Assembly (NCBI RefSeq): GCF_004343075.1
Contig: NZ_SLXP01000005.1
Location: 187,596 to 251,595, forward strand
Direction: 5' to 3'
DNA from: Rhodovulum marinum
GTDB taxonomy: Bacteria > Pseudomonadota > Alphaproteobacteria > Rhodobacterales > Rhodobacteraceae
Length of the DNA: 64,000 bases
Shown here: in pieces, positions 27,172 through 36,941 of the stretch
Position numbering within the stretch: position 1 is the first letter of the stretch
Layout: each line of letters starts with the position of its first letter
Made by a program: the position numbers and the translations under genes
The notes under the pieces: generated by a model
What the model was told of the DNA's origin: nothing
What the model saw: only the letters and a program-made list of their open reading frames with translations
The model's database searches: none

Positions 27172-28653
27172 GTGACCGACACAGACAAGACCCACCAGTG
27201 GCGCACGCTGGACAAGGACCTCAACCGCCTGTCGCGGGTGGAATACGCCACCATGCATGTCGCGCGCCCGCTGGTGGGCGTCGGCGTGTCGCTGGCCTTC
27301 ATCGTGCTGGCCGCGCTGCTGGCGATGGTGCTAACCCAGCACAGCCCGGGGTCGCTTTTCATCGTCGCGGCGGCCGGGTTCGGGGCCTACATGGCGCTGA
27401 ACATCGGGGCGAACGACGTCGCCAACAACATGGGCCCGGCGGTCGGCGCCAATGCCCTGTCGATGGCCGGCGCCATCGCCATCGCCGCGATCTTCGAAAG
27501 CGCGGGCGCGCTGATCGCGGGGGGCGACGTGGTCTCGACCATCTCGAAGGGGATCATCGCCCCCGAAAGCGTGCCCGATGCCGGGGTCTTTACCTGGGCG
27601 ATGATGGCGGCGCTTTTGTCGGCGGCGATCTGGGTGAACATCGCCACCTGGCTGTCGGCGCCGGTTTCGACCACGCATTCGGTGGTGGGCGGCGTTCTGG
27701 GCGCGGGCGTCGCGGCGGCGGGTGTTTCGGCGGTGAACTGGCCGACGATGGGCGCGATCGCGGCCAGCTGGGTGATCTCGCCGCTGTTGGGCGGGCTGAT
27801 CGCGGCCGCCGTTCTGGCCTTCATCAAGTGGCGGGTGATCTATGTCGAGGACAAGATCGCGGCGGCGCGCACCTGGGTGCCGGCGCTGATCGGGCTGATG
27901 GCGGCGGCCTTCGCGGCCTACCTGGCGCTGAAGGGGCTGAAACGGGTGGTCGATATCGACCTGGCCCACGCCCTGGGGATCGGCGCGGGCGTTGGGCTGG
28001 CGGCCTGGCTGGTGGCGATCCCGGCGATCCGGCGCCAGTCGCGCGGGATGGAGAACCGCAACAAGTCGCTGAAGGCGCTGTTCGGCGTGCCGCTGGTGAT
28101 CTCGGCGGCGCTTTTGTCCTTTGCCCACGGGGCGAACGACGTGGCCAACGCCGTGGGGCCGCTGGCGGCCATCGTGCACGCGCAGGAATTCGGCGCGGTG
28201 GCGGGCAAGGTGGCGATCCCCGCCTGGGTGATGGTGATCGGGGCCTTCGGCATCTCGTTCGGGCTGGTGCTGTTCGGGCCCAAGCTGATCCGCATGGTGG
28301 GCAGCCAGATCACCAAGCTGAACCCGATGCGCGCCTATTGCGTGGCGCTGTCGGCGGCGATCACGGTGATCGTGGCGTCCTGGCTGGGGCTGCCGGTCAG
28401 TTCCACCCATATCGCGGTGGGCGGCGTGTTCGGCGTGGGGTTCTTCCGCGAATGGCACGCGGAACGGCGCGCGCGCACGATCAACCTGAACCGCCCGCCG
28501 GCCAAGCGCCTGCCCGCCGAGGAACGGCGCCGGCGCAAGCTGGTGCGCCGGTCGCATTTCATGACCATCGTGGCGGCCTGGGTGATCACCGTTCCGGCGG
28601 CGGCCCTGATCTCGGGCGGGATGTTCCTGGCGATCCGCGCGGTTCTGGGCTGA
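27172..28653 (+). CDS. Inorganic phosphate transporter (PiT family)
   Basis: A 493-residue inner-membrane protein with about eleven hydrophobic segments. It carries the duplicated PiT signature GANDVANNMGPAVGANAL in the first half and GANDVANAVGPLAAI in the second. The loop between the halves is basic. PiT carriers move metal-phosphate complexes driven by protons or sodium. It starts with GTG after AGGAGG, about 11 nt upstream. I saw no Pho box. It follows the Nudix gene on the same strand. Confidence 0.92.
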   Translation: MTDTDKTHQWRTLDKDLNRLSRVEYATMHVARPLVGVGVSLAFIVLAALLAMVLTQHSPGSLFIVAAAGFGAYMALNIGANDVANNMGPAVGANALSMAGAIAIAAIFESAGALIAGGDVVSTISKGIIAPESVPDAGVFTWAMMAALLSAAIWVNIATWLSAPVSTTHSVVGGVLGAGVAAAGVSAVNWPTMGAIAASWVISPLLGGLIAAAVLAFIKWRVIYVEDKIAAARTWVPALIGLMAAAFAAYLALKGLKRVVDIDLAHALGIGAGVGLAAWLVAIPAIRRQSRGMENRNKSLKALFGVPLVISAALLSFAHGANDVANAVGPLAAIVHAQEFGAVAGKVAIPAWVMVIGAFGISFGLVLFGPKLIRMVGSQITKLNPMRAYCVALSAAITVIVASWLGLPVSSTHIAVGGVFGVGFFREWHAERRARTINLNRPPAKRLPAEERRRRKLVRRSHFMTIVAAWVITVPAAALISGGMFLAIRAVLG

Positions 28654-28662
28654 TGCCCGGCC

Positions 28663-29934
28663 TCAGGCCTTGATCTTGGTGATCTTCAGCGTCTTCATGA
28701 TGAATTTCTCGTAGAACGGCTCGCTGACGCCGGTGCGCACCTTGCGCATGAAATACCATTCGAAGGCCAGCTTGGCCCAATGCACCCAGCGCCCCTTGGA
28801 CGTCCAGGCGACGTTGCGCGGCGGGTTCTGCGGCATCGCCAGGAACGCCGCGCCGCGGTCGCCGAAATCGGCCAGGCACAGCGCGTTCCAGGTGGGCTGC
28901 TCGATCGGCGCGGCCCCCGCGATCACCCGCGGCAGGTTGTGCGCCGTCGCGGTCACCATGCTTTCGATCATGAACCCGGTCTTTGGCACGCCGGTCGGCA
29001 CCGGGGTGGCCACGGGCGGCGCGATGGCGATGCAGACCCCGATGGCGAAGATGTTCGGATAGGCCGGGTTGCGCTGGTATTCGTCGGTCAGGATGAACCC
29101 GCGCGGGTTCACCAGCCCCTCGATCCCCCGCACCGCCGGGATGCCGCGGAAGGCGGGCAGCATCATCGCGTATTTGAACGGTTCCTCGCGGGTCTTCTTG
29201 GGCTTTCCGTCGTCGTCATGCTCGGTAAAGAAGACGCGGTTTTCCTCGAACCGGTCGACCTTGGCATTGGTGACCCAGCGGATATCGCGTTCGCGCAAGA
29301 GCGACTCCAGCATCCCCTTGGTGTCGCCCACACCGCCCAGGCCCAGGTGGCCGATATAGGGTTCCGAGGTGACGAAGGTCATCGGCACCTTGTCGCGGAT
29401 GCGCCGCTTGCGCAGGTCAGTGTCGATGGTCAGCGCGTATTCATAGGCCGGGCCAAAGCAGGACGCCCCCTGCACCGCGCCCACCACGATCGGCCCCGGA
29501 TTGGCGCAAAAGCTCTCCCACTTGTCGCCAGAGGCGGCCGCGTCCTCGATATGACAGACCGAATGGGTATACGCCTTCGGCCCGAACCCCTCGATCTCGT
29601 CAAAGGCGAGATCGGGCCCGGTGGCGATCACCAGATAGTCGTAGGTGACGCTTTCCCCGCTTTCCAGTTCGATCCGGTTTTCCGCGGGGTACAGCCGTTT
29701 CGCCCCGTCGCAGACGAACCCGATGCCGCGACGCTTCATCACCGGGGCAAGGTCGACGGTGATCTCGTCCTTGCTGCGCCAGCCGACCCCGGCCCAGGGG
29801 TTCGAGGGGGTGAACTGGAAATAGGGCTTGTTCGAGATGACCGTGATCCGGTCGTCGGGCCCCAGCGTTTCCTTCAGCTCATAGGCCTGAAGCGTGCCGC
29901 CCAGCCCCGCGCCCAGAACAACCACATGCGCCAT
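28663..29934 (-). CDS. sqr: Sulfide:quinone oxidoreductase
   Basis: A 423-residue FAD flavoprotein oxidising sulfide to polysulfur and reducing membrane quinone. The N-terminal dinucleotide fold is HVVVLGAGLGG. It retains the three catalytic cysteines: Cys127 (HSVCHIED), Cys159 (GASCFGPAYEYA) and Cys353 (WNALCLADFGDRG). These correspond closely to 128/160/356 of the Acidithiobacillus ferrooxidans enzyme as I recall it. A C-terminal amphipathic stretch (FYEKFIMKTLKITKIKA) would anchor it to the membrane. The ATG at 29934 has GGAGG 8 nt upstream; a longer frame is not needed. No sox or fcc genes are adjacent. Confidence 0.9.
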   Translation of the reverse strand: MAHVVVLGAGLGGTLQAYELKETLGPDDRITVISNKPYFQFTPSNPWAGVGWRSKDEITVDLAPVMKRRGIGFVCDGAKRLYPAENRIELESGESVTYDYLVIATGPDLAFDEIEGFGPKAYTHSVCHIEDAAASGDKWESFCANPGPIVVGAVQGASCFGPAYEYALTIDTDLRKRRIRDKVPMTFVTSEPYIGHLGLGGVGDTKGMLESLLRERDIRWVTNAKVDRFEENRVFFTEHDDDGKPKKTREEPFKYAMMLPAFRGIPAVRGIEGLVNPRGFILTDEYQRNPAYPNIFAIGVCIAIAPPVATPVPTGVPKTGFMIESMVTATAHNLPRVIAGAAPIEQPTWNALCLADFGDRGAAFLAMPQNPPRNVAWTSKGRWVHWAKLAFEWYFMRKVRTGVSEPFYEKFIMKTLKITKIKA

Positions 29935-30094
29935 CGGTCTTTCCTCCGCGTTGGGCGGCAGCGGATTCGCAGATTGCCCGGGAATCGGGCAGGCCGCCCT
30001 GAACATATTCAAAATTCAGAATGGACCCGGAACGCGGATTCTCAAAGTCCTATTTCTGCGACATATGTTTTTCACGCGCAGGTTGCGCGGGCGA

Positions 30095-31621
30095 TCAGAC
30101 CGTTTCGCCTGCCGAAAGACGGTCGAGGATCGCCTGCGCGCCGTCCAGAACCGCGGCGCGGCGGTCGGCCGCCATCCGGTCCCAGGTGCGATACATCTGC
30201 GCCATGCGCGGGTTGCCCTGGAACCGGTCGCGGTGGCGGTCGAGAAATCCCCAGTAAAGCAGGTTGAACGGGCAGGCCCCCGCGCCCGTCTTCTGCGTCA
30301 CCTTGTAGGCGCAGCCCCGGCAATAGTCGGACATCTTGCTGATATAGTTGCCCGAGGAAATATAGGGCTTCGACGCGATGATCCCGCCATCGGCGAACTG
30401 GCTCATGCCCACCGTGTTCGGCGCCTCGACCCATTCATAGGCATCGGCATAGACGGCGAGATACCATTCGTGCAGCTCGGTCGGGTTCACGCCCGCCAGC
30501 AGCGCGAAATTCCCCGTCACCATCAGCCGCTGGATGTGGTGGGCATAGGCCTCGTCCCGGGTCTGGGCGACGGCATGGGCCACGCAGTTCATCCGCGTTT
30601 CGCCGCCCCAATAGAAATCGGGCAGTTTCCGCTGGTGGTTCAGCGCGTTCCGGCGGGGATAATCCGGCCCTTCGCGGTAATAGATGCCGCGCACGTATTC
30701 ACGCCAGCCGAGGATCTGGCGGATGAACCCCTCGACCGCGTTGATCGGCGCACGGCCCGCCCGGTATTCGGCCTCGGCCCGCCTGCAGATGTCCAGCGGG
30801 TCCAGCAGCCCCGCGTTCAGATAGGGCGAGATCACCGCGTGATAGAGGAAGCGGTCGCCCTCCAGCATCGCGTCCTGGTAATCGCCGAAACAGGGCAGCG
30901 CGTGTTCCAGGAAATGGTCCAGCGCCGTGTTCGCCTGGTCGGCATCGGTGGCGAACCAGAACGGGCGCAGCCGGCCGAAATTGTCGGGAAAGCGGCGTTC
31001 CACGAGGTCCAGCACCGCGTTCACCGTCTCGTCGGGGTCGAATTTCAGCGGACCTTCGCGGAACAGGTCATCCGAGGCGGGCTTGCGGTTGTCGTGGTCG
31101 AAATTCCACTTGCCGCCCGCGGGGTCGTCACCCTCCATCAACAGGCCGGTCTTGCGGCGCATTTCCCGGTAGAAATACTCCATCCGCAGGCTCTTGCGAC
31201 CCTCGGCCCAGGCATCGAATTCGGCATGGCTGGCGATGAACCTGGTATCGGGGAGTTGGCGCACCTTGATCGGCGCATGGCTCAGCGCCTCGATCAGCCG
31301 CCATTCGCCCGGTTCGGTGGCCAGCACGCTGTCGGCGCCCTCGGCCTCGGCCCGGCGCAAAAGTTCGCCGACGATGGACTGGCTGTTCTCGGCGTCATCG
31401 AGGCGGGTATAGGCCACGCGCCAGCCGTCCCGTTCCAGCCGGGCGGCGAACTTGCGCATCGCCGCCAGGCAAAAGGCGATCTTCTTGGGGTGGTGGCGAA
31501 CATAGGCGGCCTCGCCCATCACCTCGGCCATCACCACCAGGTCGCGCGCCTTGTCGGCCTCTTGCAGCGCCGACAGCCCGGGCGACACCTGGTCGCCCAG
31601 GACCAGGACAAGGCGGCTCAC
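30095..31621 (-). CDS. Cryptochrome/photolyase-related protein, Fe-S bacterial type (PhrB-like)
   Basis: A 508-residue member of the deoxyribodipyrimidine photolyase-related (FeS-BCP) family, which includes bacterial (6-4) photolyases. The N-terminal Rossmann domain starts SRLVLVLGDQVSPGLSAL. The FAD-binding C-terminal domain has NFALLAGVNPTELHEWYL. The 4Fe-4S cysteines are visible in YCRGCAYKVTQKTGAGACPF, with a fourth (MNCVAH) upstream. I start it at the GTG at 31621, which overlaps the SDR stop (GTGA). Translational coupling to the SDR is expected. Confidence 0.9.
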   Translation of the reverse strand: MSRLVLVLGDQVSPGLSALQEADKARDLVVMAEVMGEAAYVRHHPKKIAFCLAAMRKFAARLERDGWRVAYTRLDDAENSQSIVGELLRRAEAEGADSVLATEPGEWRLIEALSHAPIKVRQLPDTRFIASHAEFDAWAEGRKSLRMEYFYREMRRKTGLLMEGDDPAGGKWNFDHDNRKPASDDLFREGPLKFDPDETVNAVLDLVERRFPDNFGRLRPFWFATDADQANTALDHFLEHALPCFGDYQDAMLEGDRFLYHAVISPYLNAGLLDPLDICRRAEAEYRAGRAPINAVEGFIRQILGWREYVRGIYYREGPDYPRRNALNHQRKLPDFYWGGETRMNCVAHAVAQTRDEAYAHHIQRLMVTGNFALLAGVNPTELHEWYLAVYADAYEWVEAPNTVGMSQFADGGIIASKPYISSGNYISKMSDYCRGCAYKVTQKTGAGACPFNLLYWGFLDRHRDRFQGNPRMAQMYRTWDRMAADRRAAVLDGAQAILDRLSAGETV

Positions 31622-32289
31622 CACGGCACCCGTTCGCCGGCCCAGTCGAAGAACCCGCCCGTATCGGCGGGCGTCAGCCCGTCGATCACCCGGATCAGGT
31701 TCGCCGCCGCCTCGGCGGGCGGCACCGTCTTGTGCCGGCCCGCATAGGCGGCGGTAAAGGGCGTTTCCACCGTGCCCGGGTGCAGCGCCACGCAGATCGC
31801 GTGCTTGTGCGACCGGCCCAGCTCGATCGCCGCCGAATGCAGCCCCTGGTTCAGCGCGGCCTTGGCCATGCGATAGGCATACCAGCCCCCCAGCCGGTTG
31901 TCGCCGATCGACCCCACCCGCGCCGACAGCGCCGCGAAGACCGAACGCCGGTCCCGCGGCAAAAGCCGGACGGCATGTTTCAGCACGATCATCGGGCCGA
32001 TGGCATTCACCGCGACCTGGTCGGCCAGCGCCGCGGGCGACACCTCCCGCAAGGCCTTTTCCGGCGGATGCCCCGCCCCCTGCAACGCCCCCGTCGCCAC
32101 GACCACCAGGTCGAACGGCCCCTCCAGCGCCCCCAGCACCCGTTCCACGCTGGCCTCGTCCGTCACGTCCAGGCCGTCGCCCGACCGCGACAGCCCGACC
32201 ACCGCCCCCACGCCCGGCCGCTCGGCCAGGGCCGCGCCCATCGCCGCCCCGATCCCGCCGCTCGCCCCTATGATCAAGGCCCGCTCCAT
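31618..32289 (-). CDS. Short-chain dehydrogenase/reductase (C-factor-like)
   Basis: A 223-residue Rossmann-fold SDR. The nucleotide-binding motif is IIGASGGIGAAMG, the Asn is in VNAIGP, the catalytic Ser is in LSARVGSIGDN and the YxxxK is WYAYRMAKAALNQ. It resembles CsgA/C-factor-type short SDRs. The substrate is unknown. It overlaps the photolyase gene by 4 bp, a pairing often seen in marine alphaproteobacteria and perhaps tied to light or oxidative stress; this is context-based inference. Confidence 0.88.
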   Translation of the reverse strand: MERALIIGASGGIGAAMGAALAERPGVGAVVGLSRSGDGLDVTDEASVERVLGALEGPFDLVVVATGALQGAGHPPEKALREVSPAALADQVAVNAIGPMIVLKHAVRLLPRDRRSVFAALSARVGSIGDNRLGGWYAYRMAKAALNQGLHSAAIELGRSHKHAICVALHPGTVETPFTAAYAGRHKTVPPAEAAANLIRVIDGLTPADTGGFFDWAGERVPW

Positions 32290-32323
32290 GCCGCCTCCAG
32301 CTAGGGCGAACGCCCTGACCTTC

Positions 32324-32360
32324 CATCTTCTTCTGGCCCGAAATATCCCCGCCGGAGGCG
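32324..32360 (+). repeat. Dispersed intergenic repeat, type A (copy)
   Basis: ATCTTCTTCTGGCCCGAAAT is followed by ATCCCCGCCGGAGGC in the spacer between the divergent SDR and leuA units. It has the same core as the copies at 3905, 9863, 23186 and 41045. Confidence 0.7.
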
Positions 32361-32394
32361 CATATCGACGCCCGGACCCCGCGTCGAAAGATGC

Positions 32395-32423
32395 TTTCCC
32401 TCGGCCCCGCCTGCCCCTATACT
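32395..32423 (+). promoter_or_regulatory. Candidate leuL-leuA promoter
   Basis: TATACT (32418-32423) is a good -10 box; the -35 (TTTCCC, 17-nt spacing) is weak. Initiation about 7 nt downstream would start the RNA at the leader-peptide ATG (32431), which lacks a Shine-Dalgarno. A leaderless leader peptide is therefore suggested. Confidence 0.45.
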
Positions 32424-32430
32424 ACGCGCC

Positions 32431-32520
32431 ATGAACCGCCAAGCACATATGACCCCGGCCGCCCCGCGCCTGCCGCGCGCGCTGCCGCTTGGCCTTCTGC
32501 TTCTCCTTAGCCGCCTCTGA
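32431..32520 (+). CDS. leuL: leuA leader peptide, leucine-rich
   Basis: A 29-residue open frame starting MNRQAHMTP and ending LPLGLLLLLSRL. Nine of 29 residues are leucine, five of them consecutive (codons CTT CTG CTT CTC CTT), just before the stop. CTT is uncommon elsewhere in this GC-rich DNA, which would sharpen sensitivity to leucyl-tRNA. The run overlaps the left arms of the downstream inverted repeats, so ribosome stalling there would change the fold. The arrangement is that of an amino-acid attenuation leader; the peptide itself likely has no other role. It lies 85 nt upstream of leuA. Confidence 0.88.
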   Translation: MNRQAHMTPAAPRLPRALPLGLLLLLSRL

Positions 32521-32585
32521 GCGTGCCGTTCCGGCGCGACCGCTCAGAGGATACGCCCGCAGCGCCACACCCCCCACGGCTAAGG
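32505..32585 (+). promoter_or_regulatory. Attenuator-like RNA structure before leuA
   Basis: Two nested perfect stems are visible. CCTCTGAGCG (32514-32523) pairs with CGCTCAGAGG (32541-32550), and CCTTAGCCG (32505-32513) pairs with CGGCTAAGG (32577-32585). The left arms form the last Leu codons and stop region of the leader peptide; the outer right arm ends 20 nt before the leuA ATG. No U-tract follows either stem, so a simple intrinsic terminator is not evident. Control may act through Rho or through access to leuA translation. Confidence 0.75.
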
Positions 32586-32605
32586 TTCAGACGAGAGATT
32601 CAGCC

Positions 32606-34165
32606 ATGACCGACACGACCAAGCAGGACCGCGTCCTGATTTTCGACACCACGCTGCGCGACGGCGAACAAAGCCCCGGCGCGACGATGACCCATGACGA
32701 GAAACTGGAAATCGCCGCGATGCTCGACGAGATGGGCGTCGATATCATCGAGGCGGGCTTCCCGATCGCCTCCGAGGGCGATTTCGAAGCGGTGCGCGAC
32801 ATTGCAAAGCAGGCGCAGAACGCGGTGATCTGCGGGCTGGCCCGCGCGCAACTGCCCGATATCGACCGGGCGTGGGAGGCGGTAAGGCACGCCAAACGGC
32901 CGCGCATCCACACCTTCATCGGCACCTCGCCCTTGCACCGCGACATCACCAAGCTGACCCAGGACGAGATGGTCGAGCGGATCGAACAGACCGTGACGCA
33001 CGCCCGCAACCTGTGCGACAACGTGCAATGGTCGCCGATGGACGCGACGCGCACGGAACACGACTACCTCTGCCGGGTGGTGGAAACCGCGATCCGCTGC
33101 GGCGCGACCACGATCAACATCCCCGACACGGTGGGCTATACCGCGCCGCGCGAAAGCGCCGACCTGATCCGCATGCTGCTGGAACGCGTGCCGGGCGCGG
33201 ACCGGGTGATCTTCGCCACGCACTGCCATAACGATCTGGGCATGGCCACGGCGAACGCGCTGGCCGCGGTCGAGGCGGGCGCGCGACAGATCGAGTGCAC
33301 GATCAACGGGCTGGGCGAACGCGCAGGCAACACCGCGCTGGAAGAGGTGGTGATGGCGCTGAAGGTGCGCAACGACATCATGCCCTTCACCACCGGCATC
33401 GACACGACCCGCATCATGGGGATCAGCCGCAAGGTCGCGACGGTGTCCGGTTTCGCCGTCCAGTACAACAAGGCCATCGTCGGCAAGAACGCCTTTGCGC
33501 ATGAATCCGGCATCCACCAGGACGGCGTGCTGAAGAACGCCGAAACCTTCGAGATCATGCGCCCCGAGGATATCGGGCTGAACGCCACCAACCTGGTGAT
33601 GGGCAAGCATTCGGGCCGCGCCGCGCTGCGCGCCAAGATGAAGGAACTGGGCTACGACCTGGGCGACAACCAGCTGAAGGACGTCTTCGTGCGGTTCAAG
33701 GCGCTCGCCGACCGCAAGAAGGAGGTCTACGACGACGACCTGATCGCCCTGATGCGCGACAGCGACCTGGATGCGGAACACGACCGGCTGCAGGTCAAGT
33801 TCCTGCGCGTGATCTGCGGCACCGAGGCGCCGCAATCGGCCGACCTGATCCTGTCGATCGACGGGGTGGAACACCGGGTGACGGCGCAGGGCGACGGGCC
33901 GGTGGACGCCACCTTCAACGCGGTCAAGCAACTGGTGCCGCACCACGCGCACCTGGAACTTTACCAGGTGCACGCGGTCACGGGGGGCACCGATGCCCAG
34001 GCCACCGTCAGCGTGCGGCTGCAGGAAGACGGGCATATCGCGACCGGCCAGGCGTCGGATACCGACACCGTCGTGGCCAGCGCCAAGGCCTATGTGAACG
34101 CCCTGAATCGGCTGATGGTGCGGCGCGAAAAGACCCGGCCGGACGAGGCCAAGGCCGCCGTCTGA
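32606..34165 (+). CDS. leuA: 2-isopropylmalate synthase
   Basis: The first committed step of leucine synthesis: acetyl-CoA plus 2-oxoisovalerate. The 519-residue protein has an HMGL-type TIM barrel with FDTTLRDGEQSPGATM, the metal-binding ATHCHNDLGMATANAL and NGLGERAGNTALEE. A C-terminal LeuA dimerisation/regulatory domain (about 395-505) follows, where leucine feedback acts. The ATG at 32606 is chosen as the start of the conserved TTKQDRVLIFDTTLRDGE region, with GAGAG about 9 nt upstream. It is preceded by a leucine-codon leader and followed by a terminator-like hairpin. Confidence 0.96.
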   Translation: MTDTTKQDRVLIFDTTLRDGEQSPGATMTHDEKLEIAAMLDEMGVDIIEAGFPIASEGDFEAVRDIAKQAQNAVICGLARAQLPDIDRAWEAVRHAKRPRIHTFIGTSPLHRDITKLTQDEMVERIEQTVTHARNLCDNVQWSPMDATRTEHDYLCRVVETAIRCGATTINIPDTVGYTAPRESADLIRMLLERVPGADRVIFATHCHNDLGMATANALAAVEAGARQIECTINGLGERAGNTALEEVVMALKVRNDIMPFTTGIDTTRIMGISRKVATVSGFAVQYNKAIVGKNAFAHESGIHQDGVLKNAETFEIMRPEDIGLNATNLVMGKHSGRAALRAKMKELGYDLGDNQLKDVFVRFKALADRKKEVYDDDLIALMRDSDLDAEHDRLQVKFLRVICGTEAPQSADLILSIDGVEHRVTAQGDGPVDATFNAVKQLVPHHAHLELYQVHAVTGGTDAQATVSVRLQEDGHIATGQASDTDTVVASAKAYVNALNRLMVRREKTRPDEAKAAV

Positions 34166-34182
34166 TCGGCCGACCGCATCCG

Positions 34183-34210
34183 GGGGCGGCGTCCTGGGCG
34201 CCGCCCCTTC
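34183..34210 (+). terminator. Terminator-like hairpin after leuA
   Basis: GGGGCGGCG (34183-34191) pairs perfectly with CGCCGCCCC (34199-34207) around a 7-nt loop, starting 17 nt after the leuA stop. TTCCCTT follows, so it is a plausible but imperfect intrinsic terminator. Confidence 0.65.
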
Positions 34211-34360
34211 CCTTGCGAATGCAGGAAAACTGCAAGGATTTGCCGGTGAATTGCCGGGCTCGCCCCAAGCGATTGTTCGAAAAGTGAAAGCGGCGGAAAG
34301 GCGCCGTGTCGCGCCCGAATGCGCCCTTTACCCCGATGGGCGCGACCGCCTATAACATGA

Positions 34361-35455
<1,095 letters not shown>

Positions 35456-35491
35456 TCCCCGGGCAGGCCGCGCGCCGCTAGCGAGGCAGAC

Positions 35492-36409
35492 TTGGCCGCA
35501 GACCGCAACTCACATCTCGATTATGCCCGCCCGATCCGGCGTATCCTGATCGGTGGCACGATCTTTGTGCTTCTCGCCCTGTTCGTTCTGTGGCGGATCG
35601 ACAGCCCGCGGGTGGAACGGTTCCGCGCGGCCCTGGTGGACGCGGTGGTGCCCAGCTTCGACTGGGCGCTGGTGCCGGTGACCAAGGGCGCGGAACTGAT
35701 CGAGGGGTTCCAGTCCTATGCCCGGCTTGCCGAGCAGAACCAGGAATTGCGCCGCGAATTGCGCCAGATGAAGGCCTGGAAAGAGGCCGCGCTGCAGCTG
35801 GAGCAGGAAAACGCCAAGCTTCTGGACCTGAACAAGGTGCGTCTGGACCCCAAGCTGACCTATGTGACCGGCGTGGTGATGGCCGATAGCGGCTCGCCCT
35901 TCCGGCAGTCGGTTTTGTTGAACGTGGGGGCGCGCGACGGCATCTTGGACGGCTGGGCCACCACCGACGGGCTGGGGCTGGTGGGGCGCATCTCGGGCGT
36001 GGGGCAGAATACCGCGCGGGTGATCCTGCTGACCGATTCCAACAGCCGCATCCCCGTCACGATCCAGCCCTCGGGCCAGCGCGCGGTTCTGGCCGGCGAC
36101 AACTCGGCCGCGCCGGTGCTGGATTTCGTCGAGGACCCCGCGCAGGTGCGCCCCGGCGACCGGGTGGTGTCCTCGGGGGATGGCGGCGTGTTCCCGGCGG
36201 GGCTTCTGGTCGGGCACGTGGCCCTGGGCCGCGACCAGCGGCTGCGCGCGCGGCTGGCCGCGGAATACGACCGGCTGGAATTCCTGCGCGTGCTGCGCAG
36301 CCACGCCAACGAGGTGATCCGCGACCCCGGCGCCCTTGTGGCCCCCGCGCCCATCGGCCCCGCGCCCATCGGCCTGCCCGCCGCGGCGCTGGAGGCCGGC
36401 GATGGTTGA
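35492..36409 (+). CDS. mreC: Rod shape-determining protein MreC
   Basis: A bitopic inner-membrane protein linking MreB to periplasmic PBP2. The 305-residue protein has one N-terminal membrane helix (IRRILIGGTIFVLLALFVLW). A coiled coil covers about residues 70-110 (EQNQELRRELRQMKAWKEAA). The MreC beta-domain follows (NVGARDGILDGW, GLVGRISGVG, DRVVSSGDGGVFPAGLLVG). The start is a TTG at 35492; no ATG fits before the helix. The stop overlaps the mreD start by 8 bp. Confidence 0.93.
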   Translation: MAADRNSHLDYARPIRRILIGGTIFVLLALFVLWRIDSPRVERFRAALVDAVVPSFDWALVPVTKGAELIEGFQSYARLAEQNQELRRELRQMKAWKEAALQLEQENAKLLDLNKVRLDPKLTYVTGVVMADSGSPFRQSVLLNVGARDGILDGWATTDGLGLVGRISGVGQNTARVILLTDSNSRIPVTIQPSGQRAVLAGDNSAAPVLDFVEDPAQVRPGDRVVSSGDGGVFPAGLLVGHVALGRDQRLRARLAAEYDRLEFLRVLRSHANEVIRDPGALVAPAPIGPAPIGLPAAALEAGDG

Positions 36410-36941
36410 TCCGCTCACGCTCGACCGCTGGACCTACCGGCTGATCTATGTCGCGGTGGCGGGGGTCGTGGTTTTCGTGCAGATCCTGCCGCTGGAAGAG
36501 CGCAGCGGCATCCTGCCCGGCCCCGACTGGATGCTGTGCCTGACCTTTGCCTGGCTGCAGCGCCGCCCCGATTACCTGCCGCCCTGGCTGATCGCGGGGG
36601 TCTTCCTGATGCTCGACATGCTGCTGATGCGGCCGCCGGGCCTGTTGACGGCCTTTGCGCTGATCGGCGCGGAATTCCTGCGCGCGCGCCAGCAGGTCTC
36701 GGTCGAGACGCCGTTCGGCCCGGAATGGCTGCAGACGGCGGGCACCGTGGCGGGCATCTTCCTGGGCCTCTGGACGGTGCTGGCGCTGTTCGGCGTGGCC
36801 GAGGCGAACCTTGGCCTGTTGGCGGTGCAGGCGGTGATGACGGCGCTGGCCTATCCGCTGGTGGCGCTGGCCTCGCGCTATCTGTTCGGGGTGCGCCGGG
36901 TGACGCCGGGCGAGTTGGACCCGCGGGGGCTGACGCGATGA
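36402..36941 (+). CDS. mreD: Rod shape-determining protein MreD
   Basis: A 179-residue inner-membrane protein with about five hydrophobic helices, beginning MVDPLTLDRWTYRLIYVAVA. It is poorly conserved in general, but its position between mreC and mrdA, its size and its topology identify it. Its ATG lies inside the end of mreC (8-bp overlap), and its TGA overlaps the mrdA ATG (ATGA). A longer upstream frame lies inside mreC and is ignored. Confidence 0.88.
   Translation: MVDPLTLDRWTYRLIYVAVAGVVVFVQILPLEERSGILPGPDWMLCLTFAWLQRRPDYLPPWLIAGVFLMLDMLLMRPPGLLTAFALIGAEFLRARQQVSVETPFGPEWLQTAGTVAGIFLGLWTVLALFGVAEANLGLLAVQAVMTALAYPLVALASRYLFGVRRVTPGELDPRGLTR

Noticed and set aside
32431..32605. T-box riboswitch upstream of leuA
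   Set aside because: I see no T-box sequence or specifier-loop architecture, and the short Leu-rich frame explains the region better.
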